A DNA stretch of 64,000 nt from CAWKGV01 sp963849305 (GCA_963849305.1 CAWKGV010000001.1:1-64000), one strand, 5' to 3'; numbered from the stretch's first letter, positions 26,327 through 36,904 are shown. A program made the numbers and translations. Notes: generated from the letters alone by a model not told the origin.

Positions 26327-27915
26327 ATGTCGCTCGCCATGGCTGACCTGCCCGCCGATCCCGAGGCGTTGCGCGCGTTTGCGCTGGCCTGTCAGGCCGA
26401 GCTGAAGGCGGCCGAACTTTCGGTTCAGCTGCGAACACTGGAGATCGAGAAGCTGAAGTTCCAGATCGCCAAACTGCGACGCATGCAGTTTGGCCGTTCG
26501 TCGGAACGGATCACCCGGCAGATCGAGCAGCTCGCCCTGCAGCTTGAAGAGCTGGAGACCAGCGAGGCCGAGGATATCGTCAAGGCGGCGGCGGAACATC
26601 GGCCGCCGCCGCTGCGCCAGCGTGCGACGCCGAAGCGCAAGCCGTTGCCCGAGCACCTGCTGCGGCAGGAGATCGTTCATCAACCTGCGGCTGATGGCGC
26701 CTGCGTCTGCCCGGACTGCGGTGGTGGCATGGCGAAGCTCGGCGAGGACGTGACCGAGGTGCTGGACTATGTGCCTGGCCGCTTCCAGGTGATCCGGCAT
26801 ATCCGGCCCAAATACGCCTGCAAGGCGTGCGATGCGATCACCCAGGCACCTGCGCCCGCGATGCCGACACCGCGTGGTCGTGCCACACCGGCGATGCTCG
26901 CGCATCTGCTGGTGTCGAAATACTGCGATCACCTGCCGCTCTACCGGCAGAGCGACATCTATGCTCGCGACGGGGTCGATCTCGACCGATCCACGCTGTG
27001 CGACTGGGTCGGTCAGGCGGCATGGCTGCTGGCGCCGATTGTCGAGGGGATCAGACGACACGTGTTCGCTGCGGAGAAGATCCACGGCGATGACACCACC
27101 GTGCCAGTGCTGTCGCCAGGTCTCGGCCGAACCAGACCGGGCGGCTCTGGGTGTATGTGCGCGACGATCGACCATTCTGCGGCACGGCGCCGCCGGCGGC
27201 CGCCTACTTCTACAGTCCCGATCGTGGTGGCGCGCATCCGGCCGGGCATTTGGCAGAGTTCACCGGCTTCCTTCAGGCCGATGGCTACGCTGGCTTCGAG
27301 GCACTCTACGATCAGCGCGCCACCGATCGGAGCCTTCGCACGAACCAGGCGATCACCGAGGTCGCCTGCTGGGCGCATTGCCGGCGCAAGTTCTTCGATG
27401 TCTGGAACGGCAAGAAGTCTCCGGTCGCCAAGCAGGCGATCGAGCGCATTGCCACCTTCTACGCCATCGAGGCCAAAGCGCGCTTCGCGCCGACCGATGA
27501 GCGGCTGATGCACCGGGCCGATGCCGCGCCGCTGCTCGCCGCGTTCTTCAATTGGGCAGGCAAGGTCGTCACCAGGCTATCGGCCAAGTCAGAGCTGGCC
27601 GAGGCATTCCGCTATACGCTGAAGCGGCAGGAGGCATTGTCGCGCTTCCTCACCGACGCAAGGCTCGAGATCGACAACAACATCGCCGAGAACGCCATGC
27701 GCGGAATTGCGCTCGGACGGAAGAATTACCTGTTCGCCGGATCAGATGCCGGTGGCGAGCGCGCCGCCGCCATCTACTCCATCCTGCAGACCGTCAAGCT
27801 CAATGAGATCAACCCGGAAGCGTATCTGCGCAACACCCTCGACCAGATCGCCAATGGGCACCCGATCAGCCAGATCAACGAACTAATGCCGTGGACGCCC
27901 TCAACACCGCCCTGA
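26327..27915 (+). pseudogene. tnpC: IS66 transposase TnpC, frameshifted
   Basis: The N-terminal part (LRRMQFGRSSERI, the zinc finger CPDCGG..KYACKAC, then FAAEKIHGDDTTVPVLSPG, which contains the first catalytic Asp) stops making sense after about 27135. The remainder (WVYVRDDRPF .. ADGYAGF .. ACWAHCRRKF .. NIAENAMRGIALGRKN) is in the next frame. One missing base at 27130-27145 (expected TKTGRLW) accounts for it. The element is therefore probably not autonomous. Confidence 0.85.
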
Positions 27916-28033
27916 TCCAACGGTCGTCACCAAACGCTTACGGCCAAACAAGCACCAGCCCAAACGGCTGGGCCGCGTCATCGCCCGCCACGACATGGGC
28001 GAGCGCGATGCGCATGTCGGAGAACGCGGCGCC

Positions 28034-28340
28034 GGCTGGCCGGCGTGAGCGCGACGAAGCGAGGCTTTGCGCTGGCGCCGCGCCGCGCACGCGAGGTCGT
28101 TGTGCTGGCGCCGCTCAGCAGCATGCGGCGGTGCTCGCCTGCCTCGCCGACGGTGAGTCGTGGTCGAGCTCGGCCCTGGCGCTGGCGCTTGGCGCCAGCC
28201 AGCGCACCGTGCAGCGGGCGCTCGACCAGCTTGCGGCAGCCGGCAAGGTGCAGTCGTTCGGTCGCGGGCGAGCGCGTCGTTGGCTAAGCCTGCCTGTGCC
28301 GGGATTCACGACGACCTTGTTGCTCGCGGCTCCATTGCGG
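28034..28340 (+). pseudogene. 3' remnant of the winged-helix regulator
   Basis: About 300 bp closely similar to 24149-24450, the C-terminal third of the full regulator: GVSATKRGFALAPRRAREVV, a frameshift at the equivalent of the EEEH segment, then AVLACLADGESWSSSALALA, the HTH QRTVQRALDQLAAAGKVQ and the GFTTTLLLAAPL ending. No upstream part is present. It lies immediately right of the IS66 insertion. Confidence 0.75.
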
Positions 28341-28351
28341 GTGAGTAGTGC

Positions 28352-28571
28352 CTCCACACAGGGGTTCTCGTCGCCGTAGCGCGGGGCAAGCCGGTCCAGC
28401 AGGTCCGGCACCGTGCGCTTCTGCCCGACGCGGCCGGAGCTGCCGATCAGGCCGTTGGTGAACGCGGTGGGTGCCAAGCACCATTGCGTCGCGCGGCCAA
28501 GTGTTCAGGTGGGCGGGCAAGGCGGCGAGCGCGGCTTCGGCGTCGCCCGTCCACAATTTGCCGCGAAGCAT
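28352..28571 (-). pseudogene. TPR-like protein remnant
   Basis: Two adjacent frames carry one conserved block: WTGDAEAALAALPAHL and WPRDAMVLGT in the first, then TAFTNGLIGSSGRVGQKRT and LLDRLAPRYGDEN in the second, with the shift near 28475. This resembles tetratricopeptide (TTC38-like) proteins. Neither the N- nor the C-terminus is present. Confidence 0.5.
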
Positions 28572-28616
28572 GCGCCCTCCCTTCCTGTGCTCGCATCGTG
28601 GCCCCCATTTCCAGCG

Positions 28617-31600
28617 TCAACTCTTAAGCTTTCGCTGGTTCGCTTGAAGGTCCTCGTATTCTGCATGCGCGTCCCAGTTTGTTGCGATCGCCCTGAGCAA
28701 CGCCGCGGTGCGTGGCCATGCTGCTGTCTTCTCCGCATATTCGCGGTTTTGCGCCGCGAATCCGCGCTCCTCGGCCCCACCGCCATAAAGCGATTTCCAG
28801 TGCGCCCCACGCATATTGAACCGTTCCGTCTGAATGCCGCGCTCAACGGAATCCGACGATAACCGTTCGATCTCGTCGCGCACGACACGATGGGGCCACG
28901 CGCCGTCCCCATCTTGGATGGCGTGGGCGAGAATGTGCCCAATATACGTGTCCGTCACCTCCGAGCGGTCCGACAAAGTGGCGAATTCACGAAGGCGATC
29001 GATCCATCGTGCGAGACTTGCCCTGTCAATATCATCCGGCGATTGACCGGGCACATTCCCGAACTTTGAGAGCAACGAATAGCTCATCTGCGCTTTCGCG
29101 CGATCGGCCTCGCTCGGTTCTGTATCCGACGCCGCCTCGCTTTTGCCTCGAAATACCAAGCAGAGAAGATGATGATAAAATTCCGGGTCGGACGCCATCA
29201 CCTTGTGAAGGCGGAGGGGTCTATTGCCGTATTCAAGCGCTTTAAGGAACACAAATTCCCTTTTCGCTACGTCGAAATCGGAGGCGTCCGCGCGGCGGTC
29301 CAGCTCCGTGAATGCGTTCTCCAACTCCCAACTTGTGTCCAGTTGGGCTTCTCTGCGTTTCAATTCTTCCGCAACGCCGTCGAGAATTCTATAGATCAGC
29401 TCAGTTGGAATATCCTTGAGCCGGTTGAACGCCGTTCGAAGGGCCGCTTGACCACACCCAACTTTGAGCATGCTGAGCACGGCTCGTAGGAGCTCACGCC
29501 TGGGTCCCTTTAACCAGTGCGGTCCCACATTTTTCCAATAAGCCTCTGAGACCTCTTCACCGAGACGCCTTGCGAAGTGCCACGTCGAGGTTTGGTGGGG
29601 CCATGCCAACAAGAGGCGCGCCATCAACTCAGCGTTCCATCCATTGGAACGCATCGCGCTTGCGAACCATGCCTCCGATTCCTTCTCGCCAGCGACATCC
29701 CGGTGAAGAAGTGCAAGGCCAACAGGAAGATTTCGACGTTGGGTCGGCGCGGACGGAGGTTACCAACAGGTCTTCGATCAGGTCGCGTGAAGCCCCGATC
29801 GTGCTCAGTGCTTGCACAACCAAGTGGGGAAGTTTGACCTCCAACCCCAGCCTCAGGTACCGGCTTCTAAACCATGATTGTTCAAGAGGCCCTGCAGGGC
29901 GTCGACGCGCCGCTTATCGGCATCGTTCTGGCTGGTATGCGCGTCGAGCATCCAGGCGTCGAACAGCCACGCGACTGCCGGAATTGGATCAGACGGCGCA
30001 TAACGCTCCATCATGTTGCGAAGCGGCGCAAGTTGATCGGCCGGTAACGCCCACGCAGCAGTTGCAAATTTTTCGTGCTTCAGCACTTCATTGCGGATCT
30101 TCGCCCACAACGGTTGGCATTCATCCTCGCCCAGACCAGCCAGTGCTGCTTCTAGCGCCTCAAAGGCCATAGCTCGGTCTTGTGGGGCGAAGTTAGAAGT
30201 CGAGGGGATGAGCTCGATCCATCGGGACACATCGTGGCCAGCGAGACGAATAGCACGGCGCACCACGGCGGATTGATTGTCCCACAGCTCCTGATAAGTC
30301 ACGGGCGGCCGTTCTGATGCCCCTGCCTCCCTCAACCTTGGTCGTGCCGTTGGGGTAGAGGTTCCGTAAGCCGTGGGAAGCAGCATACAGATTAATCGCC
30401 ACCCTATCGCTGGCAATCCCTTAGCGATCTCGTCTAACGCCGCTATTCGCTGCTTGGGTGGAGCGTTTGTATTAGGACCCCATAAAATGAAAATCTCCCG
30501 CAGGCTATTGATTGGCCGATTGCTGATTCGGCCGCCCGAATCAATGGCAGCCAGTCGGGCGAGAATTTTCACGGCCCGATCAAAATACTCGGGGTCCCAA
30601 GCAAGGGTCTCCAAAGCCCATAGCAGCCCAGTGTGGTAGGCGACGGGTGACAGAAATCCTTCAACTTCGACTAACAGCGGGCGGATAGCTTCTCCGTTAC
30701 CCTCGAGCATATGCTCGAGGGCTGCCAACAAAGGGTTGGGGGCTGCCTCCGCCAACAACGGAAGCTCATTCCGCAGACTCGCAAGTAGTCGGTGGTTCGT
30801 TCTCAAACCTGGCAGAGATTCAACCAACTCGTCGGCGAACCTTTGGCCGGCACCAATGCCTAGCGTTAGTCCAGCCTGCTTTTCCCAGACGGCAATCAGC
30901 AGAAGCGTCGTGGCCAAGCCGTCCCGCAACCATTCGCTATATCCTGTAGGCGGATTGGATATTCGCAAGATCTCCTGAGGGTTTGGCTCAGGCTCGATTC
31001 GACCAAAAACAGTAGACATGGCCGAACGCAGTAAATTGAGATGGTCTTCTCCAATAAGCTCGCCAATGTGAACGAAAGCGTCAATTGGAGCGCGAACCTT
31101 CCAAACGGTTCCTTCTCTTTCCAAAGGAGGATCCAACTCATTTAGGAAGGCCCGAAGCTCCCTTTCATACTTGAGATAATCATCTGTTTCAGCTATGTCC
31201 TGAACGACGCTGATATCGAGCTCATTGCTGGTATCCCACCCACCCGAAAGAATTGCAGCAAGGATAACAGTGCGTTTTGGCATCCAAGCCGGCGGTTCGC
31301 AACGGCCCCCGGGAATTTGCCTCATCAACACGGCCAAGCTACGCCCGCAGCCACGAGCAAGCGTTATCGCCTTGGCCTCCGGAATGACCATAGTTTTCAT
31401 GGCCATTCCCATCATTTGACCGCTTGGACGGTTCAGCGCTTGGGTCGAACCAGTGCGCTGGTACCTGCCGAGCGGAACTAACGTCGGGCCCCGATTTGCA
31501 AATTGACCCGGCGCATCAGCAGCATCACCACGGAGTAGATATATTAAGTTCGGCTCTGTCAGAAGCATCCGACCGGCCGTCATATTGTCGACGACAATGG

Positions 31601-32357
31601 TTCTTGCCTCAAGAAAGAGCCGAACCTCCGGCTTTGCCTTCCGTATTGCGGCGATAGCGAACGCGATGACTTCATCGGACAGGTCGGCGGAAAACGAGAT
31701 GCGGTCAGGTCCGCCCAGCAGTCCTTTGATGAGCTGCTCGCTTTGGTCGTGTCTTTCGCAAATCAGAACATCTTCAGTCAGCGGTGGGCTAAAGAAGTTC
31801 CGAAAATGCTCCCAAAATTCGTCGGTGCTGCGTGCGCCATCCATGGGAGCGGAGCCAATGGTGTTCCTTGCGTGCCAGGCCGACACCGCTTGGCAAGTTT
31901 CTAGCCACGACTCCAATTTAAGTCCGTCGACGTAATGTACTGCCTTCCACGCGAACAGTTTCGAGCTTCGCTCTTCCCAATCTTCCAGCTTGTTCTGCCG
32001 ATCAGAGCTATCCCAGGTCCATGGGGAGACAAAAACGAACTCGGTGTCCTTTCGGAGATCCTCTGGCACCATAATACGGGACACACGCTCAAATTCCTCA
32101 GAAGCTTTCCGCTTATAATCTTGATCGGTTCCAAACTCCCAATACGATCGTCCCCCGGGAACGTTCAGACCACTGGCAGTTGTTTCCAAATGCCCATCGA
32201 AGCCTCGCACTTGCCCTTTGTCACCGTTCGGAAATCTGAATGAGGTTATGTCGGGACAGGACGCGCGGATTAGGTCGCCAACTATTTTCGGCAGATCTCC
32301 GCGCGAGGTGGTTAGGCGAGCCCACTCCTCTAGGCGATTAGCTGTGATCCACTTCAT
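28617..32357 (-). pseudogene. Large multi-domain protein with nuclease-like N-terminus and STAND-like middle; at least three frameshifts
   Basis: The intact first part (32357-29853) encodes 834 aa. Residues 1 to about 170 (MKWITANRLEEWARLT .. FRFPNGDKGQVRGFDGHLE .. YWEFGTDQDYKRKA .. TEFVFVSPWTWD) have an acidic/GFDG/WEFG arrangement suggesting a PD-(D/E)XK-like nuclease fold. Residues about 175-420 (STDEFWEHFRNFFSPPLTED, LICERHDQSEQLIKGLLGGP, ARGCGRSLAVLMRQIPGG) resemble a STAND-type NTPase region, but no clear Walker A motif is visible. The rest is alpha-helical repeat-like. The C-terminal about 400 aa continue in other frames (shifts at about 29881-29895, 29738-29746 and 29697-29704) to 28617. 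Repaired length is about 1245 aa. I do not recognise a named system; a defence role is inference. Confidence 0.55.
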
Positions 32358-32559
32358 GACCTTGGGTGCTTCGGAACCGAGAACAGAAATCTATTTTGGG
32401 GGACGATGGGATCGTTGCTGAACCGGATACTCAGCCCCGATCAGCCAACCAAACCATAGCAGTCCGTTCCCGATGCACCAATCATTGAGTGCCTCTGCCA
32501 CCAGACCCCGCACCCAGCCTGTGCCACGTGGCGAACTTTCCACGAGTTGCCTATCCGCA

Positions 32560-33050
32560 TCAGGCGGCAGCTCTCTCCCGCTCCCTAGCCCTGACCACCT
32601 GCGCCAGCATCGCCGCCGCATTCCTGTGCAGGCTCAACGCCCACGCCTCCTCGCCGATCTGCGCGGCCGCCAGCGCCTTCCGCGTCCAGTCCACCCCGAA
32701 CGCGCTGCCCTCCGCCCCACACACGATCCGCTCGCGCCGTACACGCCACCGCCGCCTAGATCGCACGCGGGCCGAACGAGTTGCAATCCAGATACATCTT
32801 CGCCTTCCGGAAGCGTCGACGGCAGCTCTCCTCCGGCGTGTCGAGCAGGCCGCGGTGATCCATGCGCTCGATCTCATCGAGAATGTTGCCCACAGGTTAT
32901 GCACCACGACCGTGACGTCGGGGTATGGCGCGAGCATGTCGGTAAGGCACAGCGTCACCGTCACCAATGGCAGCAGGCTCGCCTGCTTGTCCAGCGTGCC
33001 CTTGCGGCGGCGCCCATGGTAGGCCGCTGGATGAGCATTACCGGTATGCC
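32560..33050 (-). pseudogene. Amidohydrolase (metal-dependent hydrolase) C-terminal remnant
   Basis: Pieces in two frames: CLTDMLAPYPDVTVVVHNLW, then in the next frame ILDEIERMDHRGLLDTPEES and KAKMYLDCNSFGPRAI with an in-frame stop, then RIVCGAEGSAFGVDWTRKAL and LHRNAAAMLA before the stop at 32560. The order matches the C-terminal half of TIM-barrel amidohydrolases (metal ligand His in VVVHN, Asp/Glu site in VCGAEGS). It contains both a stop and a frameshift. Confidence 0.5.
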
Positions 33051-33151
33051 GGTTCCAGGGTCCGATGGATGAGCGGCAGAACGGTCCATCCGCGCCGTTG
33101 ACCGCCCCTCCCCCAGTGCTACCTCTGAAACGGAGACCTGGAACTCCCCCT

Positions 33152-33718
33152 ATGGCACGCGCCCAGACCCACGAACCCGAGACCCCCATGACCCGGGAGG
33201 AGTTCCTGGCCTGGGTGGAGCAGCAGCCTTCCGGCCGCTTTGAGCGCATCGACGGCATCGTGGTCGCGATGGCGCCCGAGCGGGCCTCGCACAACCTGCG
33301 CAAGGGCTCGGCGCGCGATGCCTTGCGACGCGCCGTAAGAGAGGCGGGACTGACGTCCTGCGAGGTCTTCGGCGACGGCATGACGGTTCAGGTCGAAAAC
33401 AGCGATTTCGAGCCCGATGCGCTCCTGCGTTGCGGACCACTTCTGCCGGGTGACTCCACCAAAGTCTCCGACCCTCTGGTGCTGGTCGAAGTGCTGTCCC
33501 CGGACAGTGGCACAAGGGATCGGGCCACCAAGCTGCGTGCCTACTTCAAGCTGCCGTCGGTGCAGCATTACCTGATTGTCTGGCCTGAGGAGCAGCGTAT
33601 CGTTCGCCACTCGCGCATGCCGAACGAACAGATTGCCGCACAGGTTTTCGTGTCCGGCGAAATCAGGCTCGATCCTCCGGGGATCACGATGAGTGTCGAG
33701 GAGTTCTACGTGGACTGA
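33152..33718 (+). CDS. Uma2 family endonuclease-like protein (DUF820)
   Basis: 188 aa. PMTREEFLAWVEQQPSGRFE and DGIVVAMAPERASHN open the domain; the PD-(D/E)XK-like core is FEPDALLRCG followed by DPLVLVEVLSPDSGTRDRATK (E-V-L-S-x-S, K). Complete and of normal length. The family is widespread and multi-copy; nuclease activity in vivo is unproven. A broken second member lies at 50193-50374. Confidence 0.85.
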   Translation: MARAQTHEPETPMTREEFLAWVEQQPSGRFERIDGIVVAMAPERASHNLRKGSARDALRRAVREAGLTSCEVFGDGMTVQVENSDFEPDALLRCGPLLPGDSTKVSDPLVLVEVLSPDSGTRDRATKLRAYFKLPSVQHYLIVWPEEQRIVRHSRMPNEQIAAQVFVSGEIRLDPPGITMSVEEFYVD

Positions 33719-33763
33719 GCGGCGGGAGCCGGCGCCGCCCGCGGTATCAGTCAGGATGAACGC

Positions 33764-34450
33764 ATGAATCGATCAGCGGCCGAAATCCTCCGTGAGTATG
33801 GACCCTTTCCGGGTGTCGACAGCGTGCATGGGGTCACGTTTGACGGTCAGCACGTCTGGTTTGCGTCCGGAGACAAGCTGAACGCCTTCGATCCGGCAAG
33901 CGGGAAGGCGGTGCGCTCGATCGCTGTCGCCGCGCATGCGGGAACGGCCTTCGACGGCCAGCACCTGTTTCAGCTCGCCGAGGATCGCATCCAGAAGATC
34001 GATCCCCGAACCGGCCGTGTGCTCGCCACCATCCCGGCGCCCGGCGGCGGCGGTTGCTCGGGGCTCGCATGGGCCGAAGGGACGCTCTGGGTGGGGCAGT
34101 ATCGGGACCGGAAGATCCATCAAGTCGATCCCCAAACCGGGGCGATTCTTCGCACCATCGAATCCAACCGCTTCGTCACCGGGGTCTCCTGGATCGACGG
34201 CGAGCTCTGGCACGGCACCTGGGAAGGTGACGAGAGCGATTTGCGGCGAGTCGATCCTCGAACCGGAGAGGTCCTGGAAAGGCTCGAGATGCCGCCTGGA
34301 GTGGACGTGTCGGGGCTCGAGTCCGATGGCGCCGAGCAGTTCTTCTGCGGAGGCGGAAGCAGCGGGAAGGTGAGAACCGTCCGCCGACCCAGGCGAGGCT
34401 CCGCGGCGGGCAGCGGCGCCGGGACCCAAGTCGACCCCGCGAGCAAGTAG
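33764..34450 (+). CDS. Beta-propeller protein, glutamine cyclotransferase-like
   Basis: 228 aa of repeated beta-propeller blades: HGVTFDGQHVWFASGDKLNA, then IQKIDPRTGRVLATIPAPGG, CSGLAWAEGTLWVGQYRDRK, IHQVDPQTGAILRTI, GVSWIDGELWHGTW and LRRVDPRTGEVLERLEMP. No signal peptide. The repeated (V/I)DP.TG..L motif is typical of YncE or glutamine-cyclotransferase-like propellers; enzymatic activity is uncertain. The C-terminal Arg/Ser/Gly tail is low complexity. Confidence 0.65.
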   Translation: MNRSAAEILREYGPFPGVDSVHGVTFDGQHVWFASGDKLNAFDPASGKAVRSIAVAAHAGTAFDGQHLFQLAEDRIQKIDPRTGRVLATIPAPGGGGCSGLAWAEGTLWVGQYRDRKIHQVDPQTGAILRTIESNRFVTGVSWIDGELWHGTWEGDESDLRRVDPRTGEVLERLEMPPGVDVSGLESDGAEQFFCGGGSSGKVRTVRRPRRGSAAGSGAGTQVDPASK

Positions 34451-34575
34451 TCGGAGCGGCCCTCGCGGGCGGCAAGCCGCTCGTCCGCCAGGACGCGCGC
34501 GATCGCGGTGCCGCCCGTGGCCAGCGCGACGAGGCACCGATCGGTGCCCACCGATATGTGCTGAATGAAACCACA

Positions 34576-35505
34576 CTACCGCACACGCGGATGGGCCGAC
34601 CGCCACACCTTCAGCAGCGCGACCTCATCGACATGCGTGTATCGCTGCGTGGTGGACAGGCTCGCGTGCCCGAGCAGCTCCTGGATCGAACGCAAATCAG
34701 CGCCGCCGGCCAGCAGATGGGTGGCGAAGGAATGGCGCAGCGCGTGGGGCGTGGCGTGCTCGGGCAGGCCGCTGCGCCGCCGGAAGCCGCGCATCGTTCG
34801 CTGCGCCACCGCCGGGTCGAGCCGCCCGCCGCGCGCCCCGAGAAAGAGCGGGCTCTCGGGCCGCCGGTCCGGGTGACGCGCCAGCCACTGGGCGATCGCC
34901 GCCCGAACCACTGGCAGCACCGGCACGACCCGTTGTTTGCCCCCCTTCCCCCGGACCACCAGCCCATGATCCGAACCGGGCAGCGGCGCATCACGCACGT
35001 CGAGCGCCAGCGCCTCCGCGATGCGCAGGCCGCAGCCATACAGCAAAGTGAACAGCGCCGTGTCGCGCGCCTGGATCGCGGCGCTGTCGCTCTCCTCGCC
35101 GATGTCCCGCGCGACCGCGCGCGCCGCCGCCTCCGGCAAGGCGCGTGGTGCCGGCCGGCGGCTCCGGGGCGTCGCGACCAGCCGGATCGCCGCGTTCTCG
35201 CACCCATGCCGGCGCGCCAGGAAACGGAAGAAGCTGCGCACCGCCGCGAGTTGCCGCGCGCGGGTCGCCGCCGCGAGCCCAGCCGCGTGGCGCTCGGCCA
35301 GCCAGGCGCGAATGTCCGCCGGCCGCAGGGCCGCCAGTGCCTCCAGATCCGGCTCGGCGCCGAGATGCCGCGTCAGGAAGCCGAGAAAACCCGCGAGATC
35401 GGCGCCGTACGCCTCCGCCGTCAGTGGCGAGGCACGCCGCTCGGAGCCGAGCCAGGCCAGGAACTCCTGCCGGGCTGCCTCGCCCGTGGGCCCTGCTGGC
35501 GGCAT
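34576..35505 (-). CDS. xerC: Tyrosine recombinase XerC
   Basis: 309 aa. An N-terminal SAM-like DNA-binding domain (LTAEAYGADLAGFLGFLTRH) precedes the catalytic domain with R in CGLRIAEALAL, K in VRGKGGKQR, H-x-x-R in HALRHSFATHLL and the H..Y pair in LGHASLSTTQRYTH. It resolves chromosome dimers at dif together with XerD. The ATG at 35505 lies 13 bases after the DUF484 stop with GAGGT upstream, so fsa-DUF484-xerC are an operon. Confidence 0.93.
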   Translation of the reverse strand: MPPAGPTGEAARQEFLAWLGSERRASPLTAEAYGADLAGFLGFLTRHLGAEPDLEALAALRPADIRAWLAERHAAGLAAATRARQLAAVRSFFRFLARRHGCENAAIRLVATPRSRRPAPRALPEAAARAVARDIGEESDSAAIQARDTALFTLLYGCGLRIAEALALDVRDAPLPGSDHGLVVRGKGGKQRVVPVLPVVRAAIAQWLARHPDRRPESPLFLGARGGRLDPAVAQRTMRGFRRRSGLPEHATPHALRHSFATHLLAGGADLRSIQELLGHASLSTTQRYTHVDEVALLKVWRSAHPRVR

Positions 35506-35518
35506 CTCAGTGGGCACC

Positions 35519-36178
35519 TCAGCGTCCGAGCGCCGCGCCCAAGGCGCGCCCCAGAAACGCCAGCGCGCCGCGCCCCTGCGCGGGATCGAGCGCCAGCGCG
35601 TCGCGCGTGACCAAAGCGAGCAGGGCCGGCCGGCCGGGCCAGGGCACGCGCACCAACGCGTCGTGCCGGGCCAGCCGCGCCGCCTCGGCATGGAGCAAGG
35701 CCGCATCCTCCGGCAGATGGCGGAACACGACATCGCGTCCGTCCAGCAGCCCCGCCACCGCGCCCGCCGGCAGCCCGCGAACCGCCGGCACCGGCTCCCC
35801 CGAGGGATCGTCCTCGACGCAAAGCGAGGCGGCATCCACTGCCAGGATCCCGGGAAGCGCATGGGCCACGCACTCGGGAATATTGTGCGAGCGGATCAGC
35901 ACCAGCACCGCGTCCTGCACCCGCCCGGCAAGCCCGGCCGCCGCGCGCCCGGCCGCCAGCACCCCGTCCGCGCGCGCCGCCATCGCCGCCGCGTGGGCGC
36001 GCTCGGCGCCGACCATCGCCACCATATGATCAGCCAACGCCTCGCCGTGCAGGCGCGCGGGCGGGGTCAGCACCCGGTACAGATCCGGATGCTCGGCCAG
36101 CCAGGACGGGCGGGCACGCAGAAACGCCTCGACGAGCGCGGAGGTCGCGTCCTCGTCCTTGGCCTGGGCCAGCGTCAT
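35519..36178 (-). CDS. DUF484 family protein
   Basis: 219 aa. The N-terminal FLRARPSWLAEHPDLYRVL is the DUF484 opening; the rest is a GAF-like fold (VLVLIRSHNIPECVAHAL and DAASLCVEDD). DUF484 genes sit directly upstream of xerC in many proteobacteria, as here. The start at 36178 lies 8 bases after the fsa stop; the ATG 39 bases earlier would overlap fsa. The function is unknown. Confidence 0.88.
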   Translation of the reverse strand: MTLAQAKDEDATSALVEAFLRARPSWLAEHPDLYRVLTPPARLHGEALADHMVAMVGAERAHAAAMAARADGVLAAGRAAAGLAGRVQDAVLVLIRSHNIPECVAHALPGILAVDAASLCVEDDPSGEPVPAVRGLPAGAVAGLLDGRDVVFRHLPEDAALLHAEAARLARHDALVRVPWPGRPALLALVTRDALALDPAQGRGALAFLGRALGAALGR

Positions 36179-36186
36179 GCGGGCGA

Positions 36187-36843
36187 TCAGGCGATCTGCT
36201 GGCCGGTCTTGGCCCAATCGGCCAGGAACGCCGTTAAGCCCTTGTCAGTCAATGGATGGCTGAACAACTGGCGCAGCACCGCCGGCGGCACGGTCACCAC
36301 ATGGGCGCCGAGCTTCGCCGCCTCGACCACGTGCATCGGGTTGCGCACGCTCGCCACCAGCACCTCGGTCTTGAAGTTGGGATAGTTGCGGTAGATGGTC
36401 ACCACATCGCTGATCAGCGTCATCCCGTTCTCGCCCACGTCATCAAGCCGGCCGATGAAGGGGCTGACGAAGCTGGCACCCGCCTTGGCCGCGAGGATCG
36501 CCTGCGCCGCCGAGAAGCACAGCGTCACATTCACCATCGTGCCGTCGTCGGCGAGCTTGCGGCAGGCCCGCAGCCCGTCCGGAGTCAGCGGCACCTTGAT
36601 CGCGACGTTGCGTGCTATCTCACGCAGCACGTGGGCCTCGGCCAGCATCCCCTTGTAATCGGTCGCGGCCACTTCGGCGCTGACCGGGCCGGGGATGATG
36701 TCGCAGATCTCGGCGATGATATCGCGCATCTTCTTGCCGGTCTTGGACACCAGCGTCGGGTTGGTGGTCACGCCGTCCAGCAGGCCGCTTTCGGCCAGGG
36801 ACTTGATCTCCGCCACATCGGCGGTATCGACAAAGAACTTCAT
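36187..36843 (-). CDS. fsa: Fructose-6-phosphate aldolase / transaldolase-like protein
   Basis: 218-aa small transaldolase-family enzyme. The Schiff-base lysine is K83 in VAIKVPLTPDG; FVDTADVAEI, GVTTNPTLV and ASFVSPFIGRLDD are diagnostic. Length matches FSA/TalC decamers, not 320-aa transaldolases. Many alphaproteobacterial members act as transaldolases despite the name. GGAGAG precedes ATG 36843. First gene of the fsa-DUF484-xerC operon, divergent from priA with 61 bp between starts. Confidence 0.93.
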   Translation of the reverse strand: MKFFVDTADVAEIKSLAESGLLDGVTTNPTLVSKTGKKMRDIIAEICDIIPGPVSAEVAATDYKGMLAEAHVLREIARNVAIKVPLTPDGLRACRKLADDGTMVNVTLCFSAAQAILAAKAGASFVSPFIGRLDDVGENGMTLISDVVTIYRNYPNFKTEVLVASVRNPMHVVEAAKLGAHVVTVPPAVLRQLFSHPLTDKGLTAFLADWAKTGQQIA

Positions 36844-36904
36844 GCGAACTCTCCGATTCCCAGTTGCGCCCTTGCCCCAGGACGGGGTCAAGGCTGACGG
36901 GACC

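Larger units (their letters stand above)
25408..27941 (+). mobile_element. IS66-family insertion sequence with 8-bp target duplication
   Basis: 2534-bp element. The left end GTAAGCGTTTGGTG is the reverse complement of the right end CACCAAACGCTTAC. It is flanked by direct repeats GGCCAAAC at 25400-25407 and 27942-27949, the 8-bp duplication expected for IS66. It carries tnpA, tnpB and tnpC in order; tnpC is frameshifted. The duplication is perfect, so the insertion is not old. Confidence 0.93.

Noticed and set aside
34451..34575. A minus-strand stretch reading ISVGTDRCLVALATGGTAIA
   Set aside because: It looks protein-like for about 40 codons but has no recognisable family and no start signal; not enough to annotate.
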